A DNA stretch of 64,000 bases from Heliocidaris erythrogramma (GCA_025617745.1 CM046856.1:35334208-35398207), one strand, 5' to 3'; numbered from the stretch's first letter, positions 35,131-46,069 are shown. Made by a program: numbers and translations. The notes: generated from the sequence alone by a model not told the origin.

Positions 35131-37267
35131 AGTAATGAGTCATAGACTTAAAAGGGTAATTAATTCTCTAATTCATACAGATCAGCAGGGATTTTTAAGT
35201 GGGCGTAATATAAGTGCAAACATTCGCACAATTATAGACCTCATTGAGTATACTGATGCTGTTGATGCTCCTGGTTCAATAATTCTATTAGATTTTGAAA
35301 AAGCTTTCGATAGAATCGAACATGAATATTTATTTAAGTCGTTAGAACAGTTTGATCTTGGTGTGAATTTAATAAATATTGTAAAAACATTTTATAATTG
35401 TAGATACAGTTATGTTATAAATAATGGATTTTTAACAAAGCCCTTCCCTATGACTCGTGGTATTTTTCAAGGATGCCCTATTTCACCTTATTTGTTTGTT
35501 TTGGCAATCGAAATGTTAGCTACTGCAATAAGGGTTAGCCCTGATATTAAAGGAATTAAGATAGGTAAAATAGAAAAAAAGGTTGGTCTATTTGCTAATG
35601 ATACTATTTGCTTTTTGGATGGTGAAATGGACTCTTTTGTTAATTTATTTGATTTTTTAAAATATTTTGAAAGCTTTTCAGGATGTCGAGTAAACATGTC
35701 AAAATCTGAGGCCATATATATTGGAAGTTTAAAGAATAGTGAAGAAAAACCTTTTGAAGAGAAAGGACTTAATTGGAGAAGTAATACCTTTAAAGCACTG
35801 GGAGTTACGTTTTCTTTGCAGACCAAGTGTTTGTATGAACTTAATTATCCCATGAAATTGAAAAAGATAGAACAAGTTATGAATTGCTGGAGACAGAGGA
35901 GTTTATCTTTAATTGGAAAGATAGCAGTTGTTAAACCTCTTTTATTGCCCCAGCTATTGTATTTGTTCTCAGTCTTATGTATAGATGTCCCTAAATCCTT
36001 TTTCAAAAAGCTGAACGGGTTGCTTTATAAATTTATCTGGAATAATGGTAATGATAGGGTGAAAAGAGTCTTACTCTGTAATTTGTATGAAGAAGGTGGC
36101 CGTAAAATGATTGATCCAAGCACTTTTGCAAAATCACAGAAAATGGTTTGGGTAAAAAATATTTTGAATGATAACTATGTGAGTACTTGGAAATACATAG
36201 AAATAGAAATGTGTAGATTGTTTCATAATGACCCAGATTTACTTTGGAAAGCAGAAGCTCCTCTGAGTGTACTGAAGAAATTGAAAAATTGTCAATTGAT
36301 TGAAACTTTGAAAGTCTGGTACGAATATAGATCTTTAGTTATGAAAGAATTGAATTTACATAGTTACCACAATCAGGACTATATTTGGTATAACAAAAAT
36401 GTGAGTTTAAGGCATAGACCTTATTTTTATTATCATGCTTGGTATGAAAGAGGGATTGTATATGTCTCTCATTTGTATGGAGGTTGTAATATGGTGAAAA
36501 CCTTTGAAGACCTGGTAATAGAATTTGATATTCCTATAACTGACCGTCGCAAGTATGATTCCCTGATGAATGCTATATATTTAGATTGGTTTATTGATCA
36601 CCAAGATGTTGACGAAAATATTTTTGATAGGATTGTTTCAGAGTTGCTTGGGAAAGTGAAAGTACCCAAGTATGCTTATTCTGTATTCCGCAACAAAGAT
36701 CATTCCACACATGTCAAAGTTGGTAATAAGTGGGAAGATTGGCTTGGGTTGGACAGAAATGAAATTGAATGGTCTTCTATACATAAAAATAATTTTAAAT
36801 GTACTGTAGAAACTCAGTTAAGGTCCTTTTATTTTAAAGTTTTTCATAATGCCATAGCCTTGAACTCATTTTTGTATAAAATTGGAAGAAGAGACAGTCC
36901 ATTGTGCTATTTTTGTCAGGAGCTTCCTGAAACTTTGATCCATATCTTTTGTAATTGCACAGTAGTTGCTCCAATGTGGAAAAAACTTTCTGAATATATT
37001 GATCGAATGACAAAGGAGACAACACTGTACACTGACTTTGCTTATATATTTGGTATCGATATTGGAGGAAAACATGATTTATGTATTAGTTTCTTATTCC
37101 TGTGCCTCAAGTTTTATATTATTCGCTGTAAATATCAGAAGGTAGAATTGGATTTTCATAGTTTCCTTTCTTTTGTAAAATTAAAACAAAAAATTGAATA
37201 CAGAATAGCAGAAAAGAAAGGTAAATTGAACTCCCATTTTAAGAAATGGTCTCTTTCATTTTTGTAG
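35120..37267 (+). CDS. LINE ORF2, 3' part: reverse transcriptase and C-terminal domain
   Basis: A 715-residue open frame continuing the reverse transcriptase. Visible motifs are DQQGFLSGRNISANIRTI, IILLDFEKAFDRIEH (first catalytic aspartate), GIFQGCPISPYLFVLAIEML, then VGLFANDTICFL at residues 155-166. The last should be F-A-D-D, but AAT at 35597-35599 gives asparagine in place of the first aspartate, so catalysis should be lost. After a long L1/Tx1-type C-terminal region comes CYFCQELPETLIHIFCNC (Cx2Cx7Hx4C) near residue 595. The upstream part lies in other frames, so this is not the natural start. It belongs to the LINE at 31847-37617. Confidence 0.85.
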   Translation: MPIKVMSHRLKRVINSLIHTDQQGFLSGRNISANIRTIIDLIEYTDAVDAPGSIILLDFEKAFDRIEHEYLFKSLEQFDLGVNLINIVKTFYNCRYSYVINNGFLTKPFPMTRGIFQGCPISPYLFVLAIEMLATAIRVSPDIKGIKIGKIEKKVGLFANDTICFLDGEMDSFVNLFDFLKYFESFSGCRVNMSKSEAIYIGSLKNSEEKPFEEKGLNWRSNTFKALGVTFSLQTKCLYELNYPMKLKKIEQVMNCWRQRSLSLIGKIAVVKPLLLPQLLYLFSVLCIDVPKSFFKKLNGLLYKFIWNNGNDRVKRVLLCNLYEEGGRKMIDPSTFAKSQKMVWVKNILNDNYVSTWKYIEIEMCRLFHNDPDLLWKAEAPLSVLKKLKNCQLIETLKVWYEYRSLVMKELNLHSYHNQDYIWYNKNVSLRHRPYFYYHAWYERGIVYVSHLYGGCNMVKTFEDLVIEFDIPITDRRKYDSLMNAIYLDWFIDHQDVDENIFDRIVSELLGKVKVPKYAYSVFRNKDHSTHVKVGNKWEDWLGLDRNEIEWSSIHKNNFKCTVETQLRSFYFKVFHNAIALNSFLYKIGRRDSPLCYFCQELPETLIHIFCNCTVVAPMWKKLSEYIDRMTKETTLYTDFAYIFGIDIGGKHDLCISFLFLCLKFYIIRCKYQKVELDFHSFLSFVKLKQKIEYRIAEKKGKLNSHFKKWSLSFL

Positions 37268-37899
37268 AAATTTATCCCCTCCCCCCTTATTGTCAAGAAC
37301 ATCTAAACATCTTATCTGGTAATTACGGTTTTCTTCCCTGTTTAGTAATTAGTGGAGCCTCACTCTGATGACATAAGCTTCAGTTAAATATTCCTTATAG
37401 TTGTCTCTCTATATCCTTGATGTTCATTAGGACGAGGCTTCACTATTTTAAAGAATTGGGGCATTGGCATTATGTTGTGATGTGTAGTGTTGTGCTGTGC
37501 TGTGTTGTTTTGTATTTTTCTGTATTCACGCATACTTTTTGATATAACATGTATTGTAAATATATTATGTAGTTAAGTTTGTTTTGTTTTCAATAAAAAC
37601 AAAAATACAAAAAAAAAACAGTGAATACTGAAGCTCGAGTGTACTCAAATGCTCAATACAGTCACTTTTGAGTTTTAGGTATTTGTTTCGTTCCTTATGA
37701 TTTCGACATATTCTATAACAGTTCGTGAATACAGATTCTGGAAAAACTCAATGGGCATATTAATCTGTTTTGAAAATAATTTTGAATAATAGAAGTGAAA
37801 AAGACAAAAGCATTCCACTGTACCATTAACACATCGATGTGGTATTCTCAATAATTTGCTTACATTTTGAATAATAGAAGTGAAAAAAGCCAACATATT

Positions 37900-38460
37900 T
37901 TAGGATCTGATTTTAATTCAATTTAGATGAACATTGGTCACTAGATTGGTATTACTCGACATAAACATTGGCACGAATGCATGATGGTAACAACAATGAC
38001 AAGGTAGTCAAACATAACCTATATGGACAAAATTTACGATCCAACATTTTTTATTTCATAAAATTGTAAGATAGGCTACAAACTGATTTAATTAAATGAT
38101 TTGGTTGTGAAAAATAAGCTTCTGGTGGGAACAAAAACAGAGACAAAAAAATGATAACAATCATTGGCGGCAACTTAATTTGCTTTACAATGATCAGTAG
38201 GGTGCCACTCTCCTCTAGAAAGACAATGCATTCTAAAAATTAAAGTGTTAAATCAACATTTGAAAGAGTGATATCGTGTTTGACATGTTAACATGATGTA
38301 TCACACTATTCATATTGCTGTATCTAATACTACAAATGTTACATTCAGCATGTTTAAGATATTTTCAGTCCTAATTGGCCTTCTCAATGTTGATTTTCAC
38401 AATTTAAGTGTTAGAGTGTACGACGGCAAGTGCCATTTTTTTAAATTTCCAAAACCCTCC
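37900..38460. other. No recognised feature
   Basis: AT-rich single-copy-looking sequence between the tandem repeat after the L1-type LINE and the resumed duplication block. A 95-residue open frame (38293-38580) shows no domain. Confidence 0.5.
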
Positions 38461-39543
38461 ACGAATTATTTCCCTTTTTGTGTTCACTGCCGCATAATAT
38501 ATCATCATATCAAGGAAATTAAGCTTGAAATCGGCTACTTTTTCGATATAAATAGTTTTTTTTACATTTTTGGAAATTAAGTTTTATGTTTGGTCATCAT
38601 GCAGCCTTGTACTAAAAACTGATATATTCCATCTAACTCCTCCCCTTTTGTTTCCCCCATTTTCTCTCTCTCTCTCTCCCTCTCTCCCTTTCTTCCTCTC
38701 TTTCTGTCTGTCTTTCATCATTTCTCTCCTTCTCTCTTCTCTGCCCTTACGCAATGTCATTATTTCCATCTTTACGTTACATGACAACATATATTTTGAA
38801 ATGTAATTATATTTGCTTTAATCAGTGGGCGTCCTTGTAACCTGTTCCAAAATCACGGATATACAAACATAATAGTTCGGTCAACTCGGTTCAAGTTGAG
38901 CGCAATACGGTACATGTTGCTTTGTTGGACAACCACAGAACAAAAGGATGTGTATCAGGGTACAACTGAACTGGGTTAAACAATCTATGTGTATAGTTGA
39001 CACTGTTTGTGCTTACGTACATGTATAACGGCCGAAAAATGGAAATTATTATCACAGATTTCGGTATGTTTCAATACTTACCACCACTCGGATTCCTTAG
39101 GACTTTTTGTATGTTACAAAGGTCATATTCATGAGACTAGAACAGTTGAAATATTTTGCAATTTGTGTGAGGTCATTTTCGTAAAATTACTAGACTATAC
39201 GTGTATATAACTTTTTACTCTTACATTTTGATAAAGTTAGATAGTAGTCAACAAAGAAAATGTTTTGAATAATTATGTCCTGATTAAAAAAGGGATAAAT
39301 GTATCTTTAAACGGTATGTTTGTCATCCACACCGGCGTCGCTATAGGGGTGTGGGGCGAGGTAACCCCCCCCCCCCCCCCCCCACACACACACACAAAAT
39401 TGCTGTCGTCAAATGCGCTACCTTTGTCGGCCAAAAAACGGAGGGGGAATAGGGAGAGGGAAGTTCCGATATGTGGGCAATCACCACTTCAAATAGTACG
39501 GGTATCGAGGTGCCAATATGTCCACATATTTGGGCAGCTATAG
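38460..39543. repeat. Segmental duplication block, unit 3 copy (second part)
   Basis: Matches 16206-17317 at high identity, including the CT microsatellite and the start of the GGCGTCGCTA TIR element. It resumes the duplication after the 11.6-kb segment that is absent from unit 2. No gene is recognised. Confidence 0.8.
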
Positions 39544-39937
39544 GTCCCCGGGTAATAATAATATGCAACTTCCGTACACCTTCACTACGAAAAGTTTTGT
39601 TGTTGTTTTTTTTTGCTCGCTCGCTTCGCTCGATGGCAAAGATTAAGAATTTAGGTATTCGGTCAAAAGGCGCCAGCCCCCCTCTACACCTGCGATTTTC
39701 TTTTATTATTATTAGCGCATGGAGGGGGGGGGGGGGAGGAAAATAGATTGCAGCATTTTTGTCAGCAAATTCGGGTGTCATACCCTAAAAAATTGTGGGC
39801 ACATTTGGGTGTCATACCCCAATTCAAAATGTTCTAGCGACGCCCCAGTAGAGGTGGCGCATTTGCCCGACAGCAATTTTGATGAGTGGGGTGCCACGCC
39901 CCTCCCCCCCCCCCCCCCCCCTCTAGCGACGCCGCTG
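39331..39937. mobile_element. 607-bp TIR element (GGCGTCGCTA termini, hAT-like)
   Basis: The left arm accggcgtcgctatagggg, with aaaattgctgtcgtcaaatg inside, is inversely matched by the right arm ending cgacagcaattttgatgagt, a C-run and ctctagcgacgccgctg. The arms are about 110 bp including the G/C homopolymer. A second internal terminus-like tctagcgacgccccagta at 39833 suggests nesting or truncation. Termini of the type CAGnGGCGTnGCTA are common in hAT elements, so that assignment is tentative. The ORFs here are homopolymer artefacts. Confidence 0.6.
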
Positions 39938-40054
39938 TTTCCATTCCAAACTTAATGTATACAGATTAAATATCTGCAAAACACAAATTATCAAATGTCG
40001 TAAGTCGAAAATGCCGAAAATGTCGTAAATGCGAAATATTTAAATATATTTAGC

Positions 40055-40590
40055 ACATGTTTAGTCTCCCTACAAAAGAAACGGGTCCACATCAGTCCAA
40101 TTCTTCGTGACCTTCACTGGCTGCCGATTAATCAGAGAATTGCCTACAAGTTCAAAGCGCTCAACAATAGATCGCCATCCTACATATCCAAGCTCCTAAC
40201 CAAGCATGAGCCGGCACGTAGTCTCAGATCAGCCAACCAAGCGCTGCTGGCCGAATCTCTCAGCCACACAACCTGGGGTGATAGAGCCTTCTACATCTCC
40301 GGGCCTAAGCTGTGGAATAGCCTCCCCAAATTCATTAGGAGAGCAGAGACCCTATCAACTTTTCAATCATACCTGAAAACCTATTTGTTCCCCACTGCAA
40401 CACCATCACAAGAATAACTTACATGTATGACTATCAAGACAATTTTTGGAAAGAAACAGAATTTCAACCACGATCTGAAAACATTGACATTTGTGAGACA
40501 TCCTGACCAAGCGCCATGAGCGCCCAATTGAGGCGGATACCGGCGCTATTGAAGAAGCCATCATCATCATTATCATCATCATCACATGTA
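40055..40590 (+). mobile_element. CR1/L2-type LINE, 3' end fragment
   Basis: The translation reads RVHISPILRDLHWLPINQRI, then AYKFKALNNRSPSYISKLLT and ARSLRSANQALLAE, then FYISGPKLWNSLPKFIR and FQSYLKTYLFP, the conserved C-terminal end of CR1/L2-group ORF2. The 3' end has gcgccatgagcgcc, gcgctattgaagaag and an ATC-type simple tail (40560-40585). It is 5'-truncated but the remaining frame is well preserved, so it is relatively young. Confidence 0.8.
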
Positions 40591-42040
40591 TGCGTATTGA
40601 AAATTCGTAGAATGGATAATATGAAAATGAAAACGTAATTGAAATTGTTTCATATCAATGAATGGAACATTACCAGAGGAATAGAATTATCACATCTGGA
40701 TTGAATTCTCTTTTTAACGCTTTACCATCTCTAAGGTGTGAAGATGCAAACACTTGTGTGGTAAAATTAATGTCCAAGTTCGGTTTTCAGAGTTAAAGTT
40801 TGCAAAGTCATCAACTTGTCAAATGGAATTGGTGAGCGGGGGGAAATAGTACTAAGAAAATAAGATCTTTTACTTTTCCCCATGAATTCTAATGAATTTA
40901 TATCATAACGAATATGAGACGCATGAGATAAAAGTACTGAGTCACGTCGGGAATTACAATACTAGTGTTCGGAAATTAAAGCTGAAAACAGTTTGGGAAA
41001 TTTGAAAAAGAAAATTTGGATTGATGTTATCATATATTATAGACCACATGTGATAAAAACGAGAGCAACATACCTTACTACATGTATAGCTCAATCTCCA
41101 AAGAAGACAAGAACACGCATCATCTAATTCGCTGAATCATGTGAATGGAGGCTTAACAGTGAGCATTTTTATTATTAACCTATTACCGTTTCAAAACTCG
41201 TTAAATGCTCAAATCAAAAGAAGAAGTAAAATATGCAAGAAAACCACATTTTTTTGTTGTCAGCATTTGTTCATTACTTAACCTGAATACTTGTTCATGT
41301 TTATTCCGTTATTCATTTCGATAAACATCAGTGTATTTTTAAGAGTTTCCTTTTCTAGTGTGGGAGAGCAAATACAAAGACAAAGACTTTGATTTTGCAA
41401 TAGAGACAACCAAACCAAATTAGAAGAACAAAAGAATTAAGGACTTAAAGCCAGTAGGTCCTGAATAAAGGTCTATACCTTTCATATTATTTTTATATTA
41501 TGCCCACTCAACTCAGTGTTTTCGATATGATTATGTCCTTGCCATCGCTTACATGTCTGCCTGTGACAACTTTTTGTCCAATAACGACGGAGTGATAAAA
41601 AATGCGGTGTTTTTGACTGACGGTTTTTCTCTTCTTTTTCTTAACAAGACAAAAATGGTATGCTTTGGAACTGAAATTTGAGTGAAAAAATGGGGGTCTG
41701 GGCGGCACATACCCACCACACACTATATACTGAGTGCCCCCCCCCCCCCCCCCCCCCGGGGTTTCGAACAGTAATTATAGTGCTTTTTCTCGTAAATATC
41801 TCAAGAAATTTCGTATATTAAGCACTCATGTTCATATATATTTTGTCTGCAGAATATTTAAAGGAGATTGCAAAGTTGGGGCTTTAATTTCGCATTTCGT
41901 ATTCATGACCATAAGAGTCATGCATGCATACGTATTAATACGTGCGATCAAAATAAAGAATGACTCCATTCCCAAACATTCCAAAATGGTGAATAGAATG
42001 AGTCACGTAGAACGCTTTGTCACTTTGTTTTCCTCCAGCA
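40590..42040. other. No recognised gene; C-run at 41738-41757
   Basis: AT-rich sequence without recognisable coding or repeat structure apart from a run of about 20 C on the plus strand at 41738-41757. The short open frames around it are homopolymer artefacts. Confidence 0.5.
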
Positions 42041-42042
42041 AT

Positions 42043-42347
42043 GAGCTTTCGAATGTGTCGACTTGAACGCCGTCCTAGATCCTCCCAGCTACAATGGACT
42101 GCTTTGTGTTAGCTGCATACCGCGCTTTGTGCAAGAACGGCTCACCCGTCCAATGGCCTCTCCCTCGTCCACTAGTCAGATCGAGAACGCGTCAAACATG
42201 GTTTTGCCGTTTCCTCTAAAATGTGAGCCTCGCTTCATCCACTGTTAGCTTCATGCTTCATCTACTTTGTATGCAGTCAACACAAAGCAGTTCATTGTCG
42301 CTGGGAGGATCTAGGACGGCGTTCTAGTCGACACATCCGAAAACTCG
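42043..42347. mobile_element. 305-bp MITE with about 75-bp TIRs
   Basis: The left arm (gaatgtgtcgacttgaacgc, cgtcctagatcctcccagc, gactgctttgtgtt) is inversely matched at 42277-42347 with few mismatches. The central 150 bp is unpaired. The arms are long and well conserved, so the copy is fairly young. There is no coding region. The superfamily is undetermined. Confidence 0.7.
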
Positions 42348-42973
42348 TTAATATCATGTTAGCGCAAACGCCTCAAACACTATACGCTTAAACCTTTTAA
42401 GACGTAAGTGGCGCTCTTTTAGAATACTAAAGATACAACCTCCTACCATACAGTGGGTGATAAACCTCTCAAAACATTATGCAATTCAAGTTTGAGGGGT
42501 GATATATATCGTGTTGCTTTATCATCATACATGAATTTGGTATTATTAGAAAGCTTGATTATATTTTTTTACAATGGTGTATCATTTGTAATGATAATGC
42601 TATCATGAAATACGCTGTCCTTCTGAATGGGCAGCTAGGTCAAAAATGAAACGTTGTAATTTTCGCTGATGCGGTGATGCGCGAAAGTGTACACATGGTG
42701 TATTCTCATCTGCATATATATGTTGATGAAAGCTGTTTGGAATAATTTTAAGCCTGGTCATTTAAAATACTTTAAAGATGTTGGTTGTTAAGTTTATAAA
42801 AGTTGAAATGTGTCTTCATCCACAGACCCTCAATCACGCATGCAAACAGTGTAAACACACTCTACAACAAAAACCATCCCATCCAAACTAATACCATAAC
42901 AATGAACACACACATTATTTTTCTCTCCCCCTTCTTTTAATGGGAAATGGAAACATCTCAGTAACTTATTCAT

Positions 42974-43301
42974 AAAACCCTTCTAAGCTAGTTGCCAACT
43001 AGGCTCTAGTAGGCAACTAAAACCCCTAGTTGCCAACTAAAGACCCCTAGTTGCCAACTAAGGAACAGCCAACTAAACTCAGCTAGTTTGGAACTAGCCA
43101 CTGTGTGCCCCCTGGTTGAGTAGACATGAGTGGAATAAACGAATGTAGAGTACATTAGTCTTAATAATTTACAAATCCAGATGTGCTCCGTGATTTTTTT
43201 TTTTTTATCTGTAGCTGCCAAATACCAAGTTGCCAACAAACTTGTTATTCATTAAACCTTAACAAGAAGCTTTAAAGCTGGTAGCAATGTAGAAGGGTTT
43301 T
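42974..43301. mobile_element. Probable MITE with AAAACCCTTCTA ends and internal repeats
   Basis: The left end aaaacccttctaagctagtt is inversely matched by acattgtagaagggtttt-type sequence ending at 43301, with imperfect inner pairing. Between 42990 and 43070 the unit cctagttgccaactaa is repeated about four times. No coding region. Confidence 0.5.
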
Positions 43302-43924
43302 CAGTTTCCAACTTACTAGAGATGAATATAATAATATTGTCTGCTGCTCTTAATTGGGTAGAATAGATAAAAGAGGGAGGATTGCTTATGCAATTGTCTG
43401 GTAGGCTAAATTACATATATTCTGTTTGTCACAAAAGGCAGTAATTCACTTCACTGCGTGTAGGATTTGTAATTTGAGATAAAGAGATAAAGAGAAGCCA
43501 TTCATAGCAGACAAATTCAAGGAATATAAGGATATCATGGATGCAAAGCATAAGGACTCAGATACTAAATTAAAAGAAAGAAAGAGGCATGGACAGTGAA
43601 ATTATACCAACACAAATTAAGGTTTCCATCACTAGAGAGAACTTTAGAGGATCTTAAGACGCGTTTAACTAAACCAAAATCCGAATCACAAGAATGTCTG
43701 CGACAAGACAAGATGTCACAGAAGAAGACAGGCGGAGGAAAATCAGTGAAATCAGTGAATTCAGAACTATTTTGATGGGTTTATACAGACGGCAGAACAA
43801 TTCTAGGATTACCATCACGCTTCATATAGGAAACAAAGCTTAAGGGCCTCCGACTGAAAATTTTGAGGGGTATTTTCACCTACTCCTATGCCCTTCCCTC
43901 GATCCCGGGGGCTAAGATATATTT

Positions 43925-43972
43925 ATTATATATATACATGTATATATAATATTAGAGAGAGAGAGAGAGAGC
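43925..43972. repeat. TA and GA microsatellite
   Basis: A TA-rich run (tatatatacatgtatatata) is followed by an uninterrupted (GA)n tract. Confidence 0.85.
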
Positions 43973-43984
43973 TTCCTTAATGAT

Positions 43985-44765
43985 TTTACGAGCCTGTTGA
44001 ATAGAATTAATCCAAATTCATGCAATTGCTTTATTATGGATGATATTAACTTAGACTTAACAAAAAACATACGCTATTTTATTGGACAATATTTTCCCAA
44101 ATGTAATTACTGCCATCAATTCCGGTATCTTAATTGGTGATATTAGCGAACACTTTCATTTTTTGCAAACGTAAAGAATAACCCGTTTATTACATATGAA
44201 AAACGGTGTATTGGTGAATCACATTTACATTCCATCTTTGCTATACTGAATAATGGGAAGCACATATTCATAAAGACAGTGTTGATACCAGCTATGATAT
44301 ATTTTTGCGAGTGTTTAAGGAATTTTATGAAGAATGTTTTCCTATTAAATCCTATATCACAAACCAAAAGAAAAGTAATCCGTGGTTAAACGAGAGATTT
44401 AGTTAAACTTTGCCATTAAAAAAATCAGTTTTGTATAAAAAATATCTCAAAAAACCAACTTTATATAGAGAACAAACATTCAAGAATTATCGTAATTTTG
44501 TTACTCTAAAGTTACGACAGGCTAAGAAAGAGTATTATGACAGAAAGTTTGAACAAGTAAGATATAATCAAATCCACATGGAAAGTGATTAAATGTCTCA
44601 TTAACAATTTAAAAAAAAGAAAATCGAATCGAATCATTTGAAATTGATAATGTAAATATAACTAAAAATCAAGATATTGCTAATTTCTTTTAATGATTTT
44701 TATGTGAACATTGGCATGAACTTACAAGAAAAATATGACAGCTCATTAGCTCATATACTTCTTAA
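43985..44765 (+). mobile_element. Degraded LINE ORF2 fragment (endonuclease end and linker)
   Basis: Scattered frames give SGILIGDISEHFHFLQT (the end of an APE endonuclease, normally SDHFP), then FLRVFKEFYEECFPIKSY, KKSNPWLNERF, LYKKYLKKPTLYREQTFK and RQAKKEYYDRKFEQ, the typical linker between endonuclease and reverse transcriptase in CR1/Jockey-group LINEs. The final part reads FYVNIGMNLQEKYDS. At least four frame changes or stops lie between these pieces. The reverse transcriptase is absent. An old, dead copy. Confidence 0.65.
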
Positions 44766-45087
44766 ATACGTACATTTACTGGAGACCGAGATTCGTTTTT
44801 ATACGGAAGAAAATAAGAAGTAAAAATAGTGATAACGACATGAAGGAACTGTCTTTTCGCATCGCGCACTGAGATAACTCGGTTTGCCGGAAACCAGCGA
44901 CGATGGATACACCGATGCTGAGAGCACAGCGCAGCGCCGGTTTGTAACGATTTACCGACGCATAAACAGTAGGGTAGGCATTATTGAACCAGTGGTAGAG
45001 GCATGTTCCTAGAAATAACCACTAACGTAATGTAGCTAAAGTAGCTAATTTGCATACTATTTGCATACAAATACAAAAATGTATGAT

Positions 45088-45144
45088 ACCCTAACCCTAA
45101 CCCTAATCGTAACCCTAAACCTAATCCTAAATCTAATCCTAAAC
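45088..45144. repeat. Interstitial telomere-like repeat (CCCTAA)n
   Basis: Four good CCCTAA units (accctaaccctaaccctaa and aaccctaaac) are followed by degenerating variants (cctaatcctaaatctaatcc). On the other strand this is TTAGGG, the telomere repeat of most animals including echinoderms. Confidence 0.8.
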
Positions 45145-45689
45145 AGAAAAAGGGATATTTTAGATACATGCCTCTACGACTGGTTAAAATCAATATTGCC
45201 TACCAAACAGTAGCGAAGTATGAAGTCATGTGGCCACCCGCAACCATTCATAACAATATTGAGTGAATGATTGGGATCAGAGTAGAGACGATATAAGATA
45301 TCGAATTTGTTCAGGGTCATTTCATATCGCAAGAAATCGGATAATGGCCATAACATACCCCTTTATTTACGATTTGTCTTCTTAAGTTTAAAAACAATTT
45401 AGATTTTAGAATCATAAAAGTCAATTTCAAAACGTACAGGGAAAAAATAAAATCCGATGTACGGTAAACTGGTAAAATGTTACGAGAGATAGAGGAACGA
45501 CTGGAATAAAAAAGAAAATGTAAAATGTGGGGAGCCTAAATAAAAAGCATAGCTTGTAAATGATTAGGCACCCGTTTAGAGTAGCGATATGTACGTCTGA
45601 TTAACATAAAAACAAAAGGGGAAACGGAATAGAAAAATCATATTCACTAAACGTACAAGGATAGCAAAGCTCAGAATATGGAGTAAAGA

Positions 45690-45822
45690 AAAGAAAGAAG
45701 CGAGAGAGAAGAAGAAAAAAAGAGGAAGAAAAAGAAGAAGAAGGAGAAGAAGAAGAAGAAGAAGAAGAAGAGGAGGAAGAAGAAGAAACAAGAAGGAGAA
45801 GAAAGAAGAAGAAGAAGAAATA
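45690..45822. repeat. (GAA)n microsatellite
   Basis: A purine-only tract dominated by GAA/GAG units. It makes several long serine- or phenylalanine-rich open frames on the minus strand, which are artefacts. Confidence 0.85.
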
Positions 45823-45921
45823 TCGTAAAGGCAAGGCAGTGTAATACGAACAAAATCTATGTGACTACCTGTACTATCCAGCATGCTATGAATATTCATA
45901 CATACATGCGCTTGGTAAATA

Positions 45922-46049
45922 CCACAGTCAGACCATCAAGACCGACGCCAGGCCGACAACAGACCGAACTAAAAATTGCATTGCCACTAATGGCCAAGAG
46001 TCAGTCGGTTTGGAGTCGGTGTGGGGTCGGTTTGGCGGTGTGACTGTGG
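45922..46049. mobile_element. 128-bp MITE (CCACAGTC termini) with TA flanks
   Basis: CCACAGTCAGACC at the left is inversely matched by ggtgtgactgtgg at the right, flanked by TA on both sides. The interior is rich in gaccgac and gtcggt units that also pair. It is absent from the right arm of the surrounding inverted repeat, so it inserted after that structure formed. Confidence 0.65.
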
Positions 46050-46069
46050 TATATGTACGTGTAACACTT

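Larger units (their letters stand above)
31847..37617 (+). mobile_element. Near full-length L1/Tx1-type LINE, inactive
   Basis: A 5.77-kb non-LTR retrotransposon with a short 5' UTR, ORF1 (31965-32771), an inter-ORF region of about 690 bp without a recognised gene, ORF2 (33462-37267, broken), a 3' UTR and an A-rich tail (37591-37617, preceded by caataaaaac). A 14-bp target duplication brackets it, so it is not 5'-truncated. ORF2 has an L1-type apurinic endonuclease at its N-terminus, a reverse transcriptase and a C-terminal CCHC-type knuckle. Several frame breaks and a changed catalytic aspartate make it inactive. It lies in sequence absent from duplication unit 2. Confidence 0.85.
31833..37631. 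repeat. 14-bp target-site duplication of the L1/Tx1-type LINE
   Basis: ACAGTGAATACTGA occurs at 31833-31846 immediately before the element and at 37618-37631 immediately after the A-tail. A paralogous empty site with the same sequence in one piece lies at about 31488-31503. This fixes the element ends at 31847 and 37617. Confidence 0.8.

Noticed and set aside
38293-38580. 95-residue open frame
   Set aside because: No domain. It runs into the duplicated block, where the paralogue does not preserve it.
43440-43860. Possible exon (charged residues around AKHKDSDTKLKERKR)
   Set aside because: The frame is short and interrupted, no splice-site pair fits, and no family pattern was recognised.
45576-45899. 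Leucine/serine-rich frames of up to 107 residues
   Set aside because: They are translations of the (GAA)n microsatellite in alternative frames.
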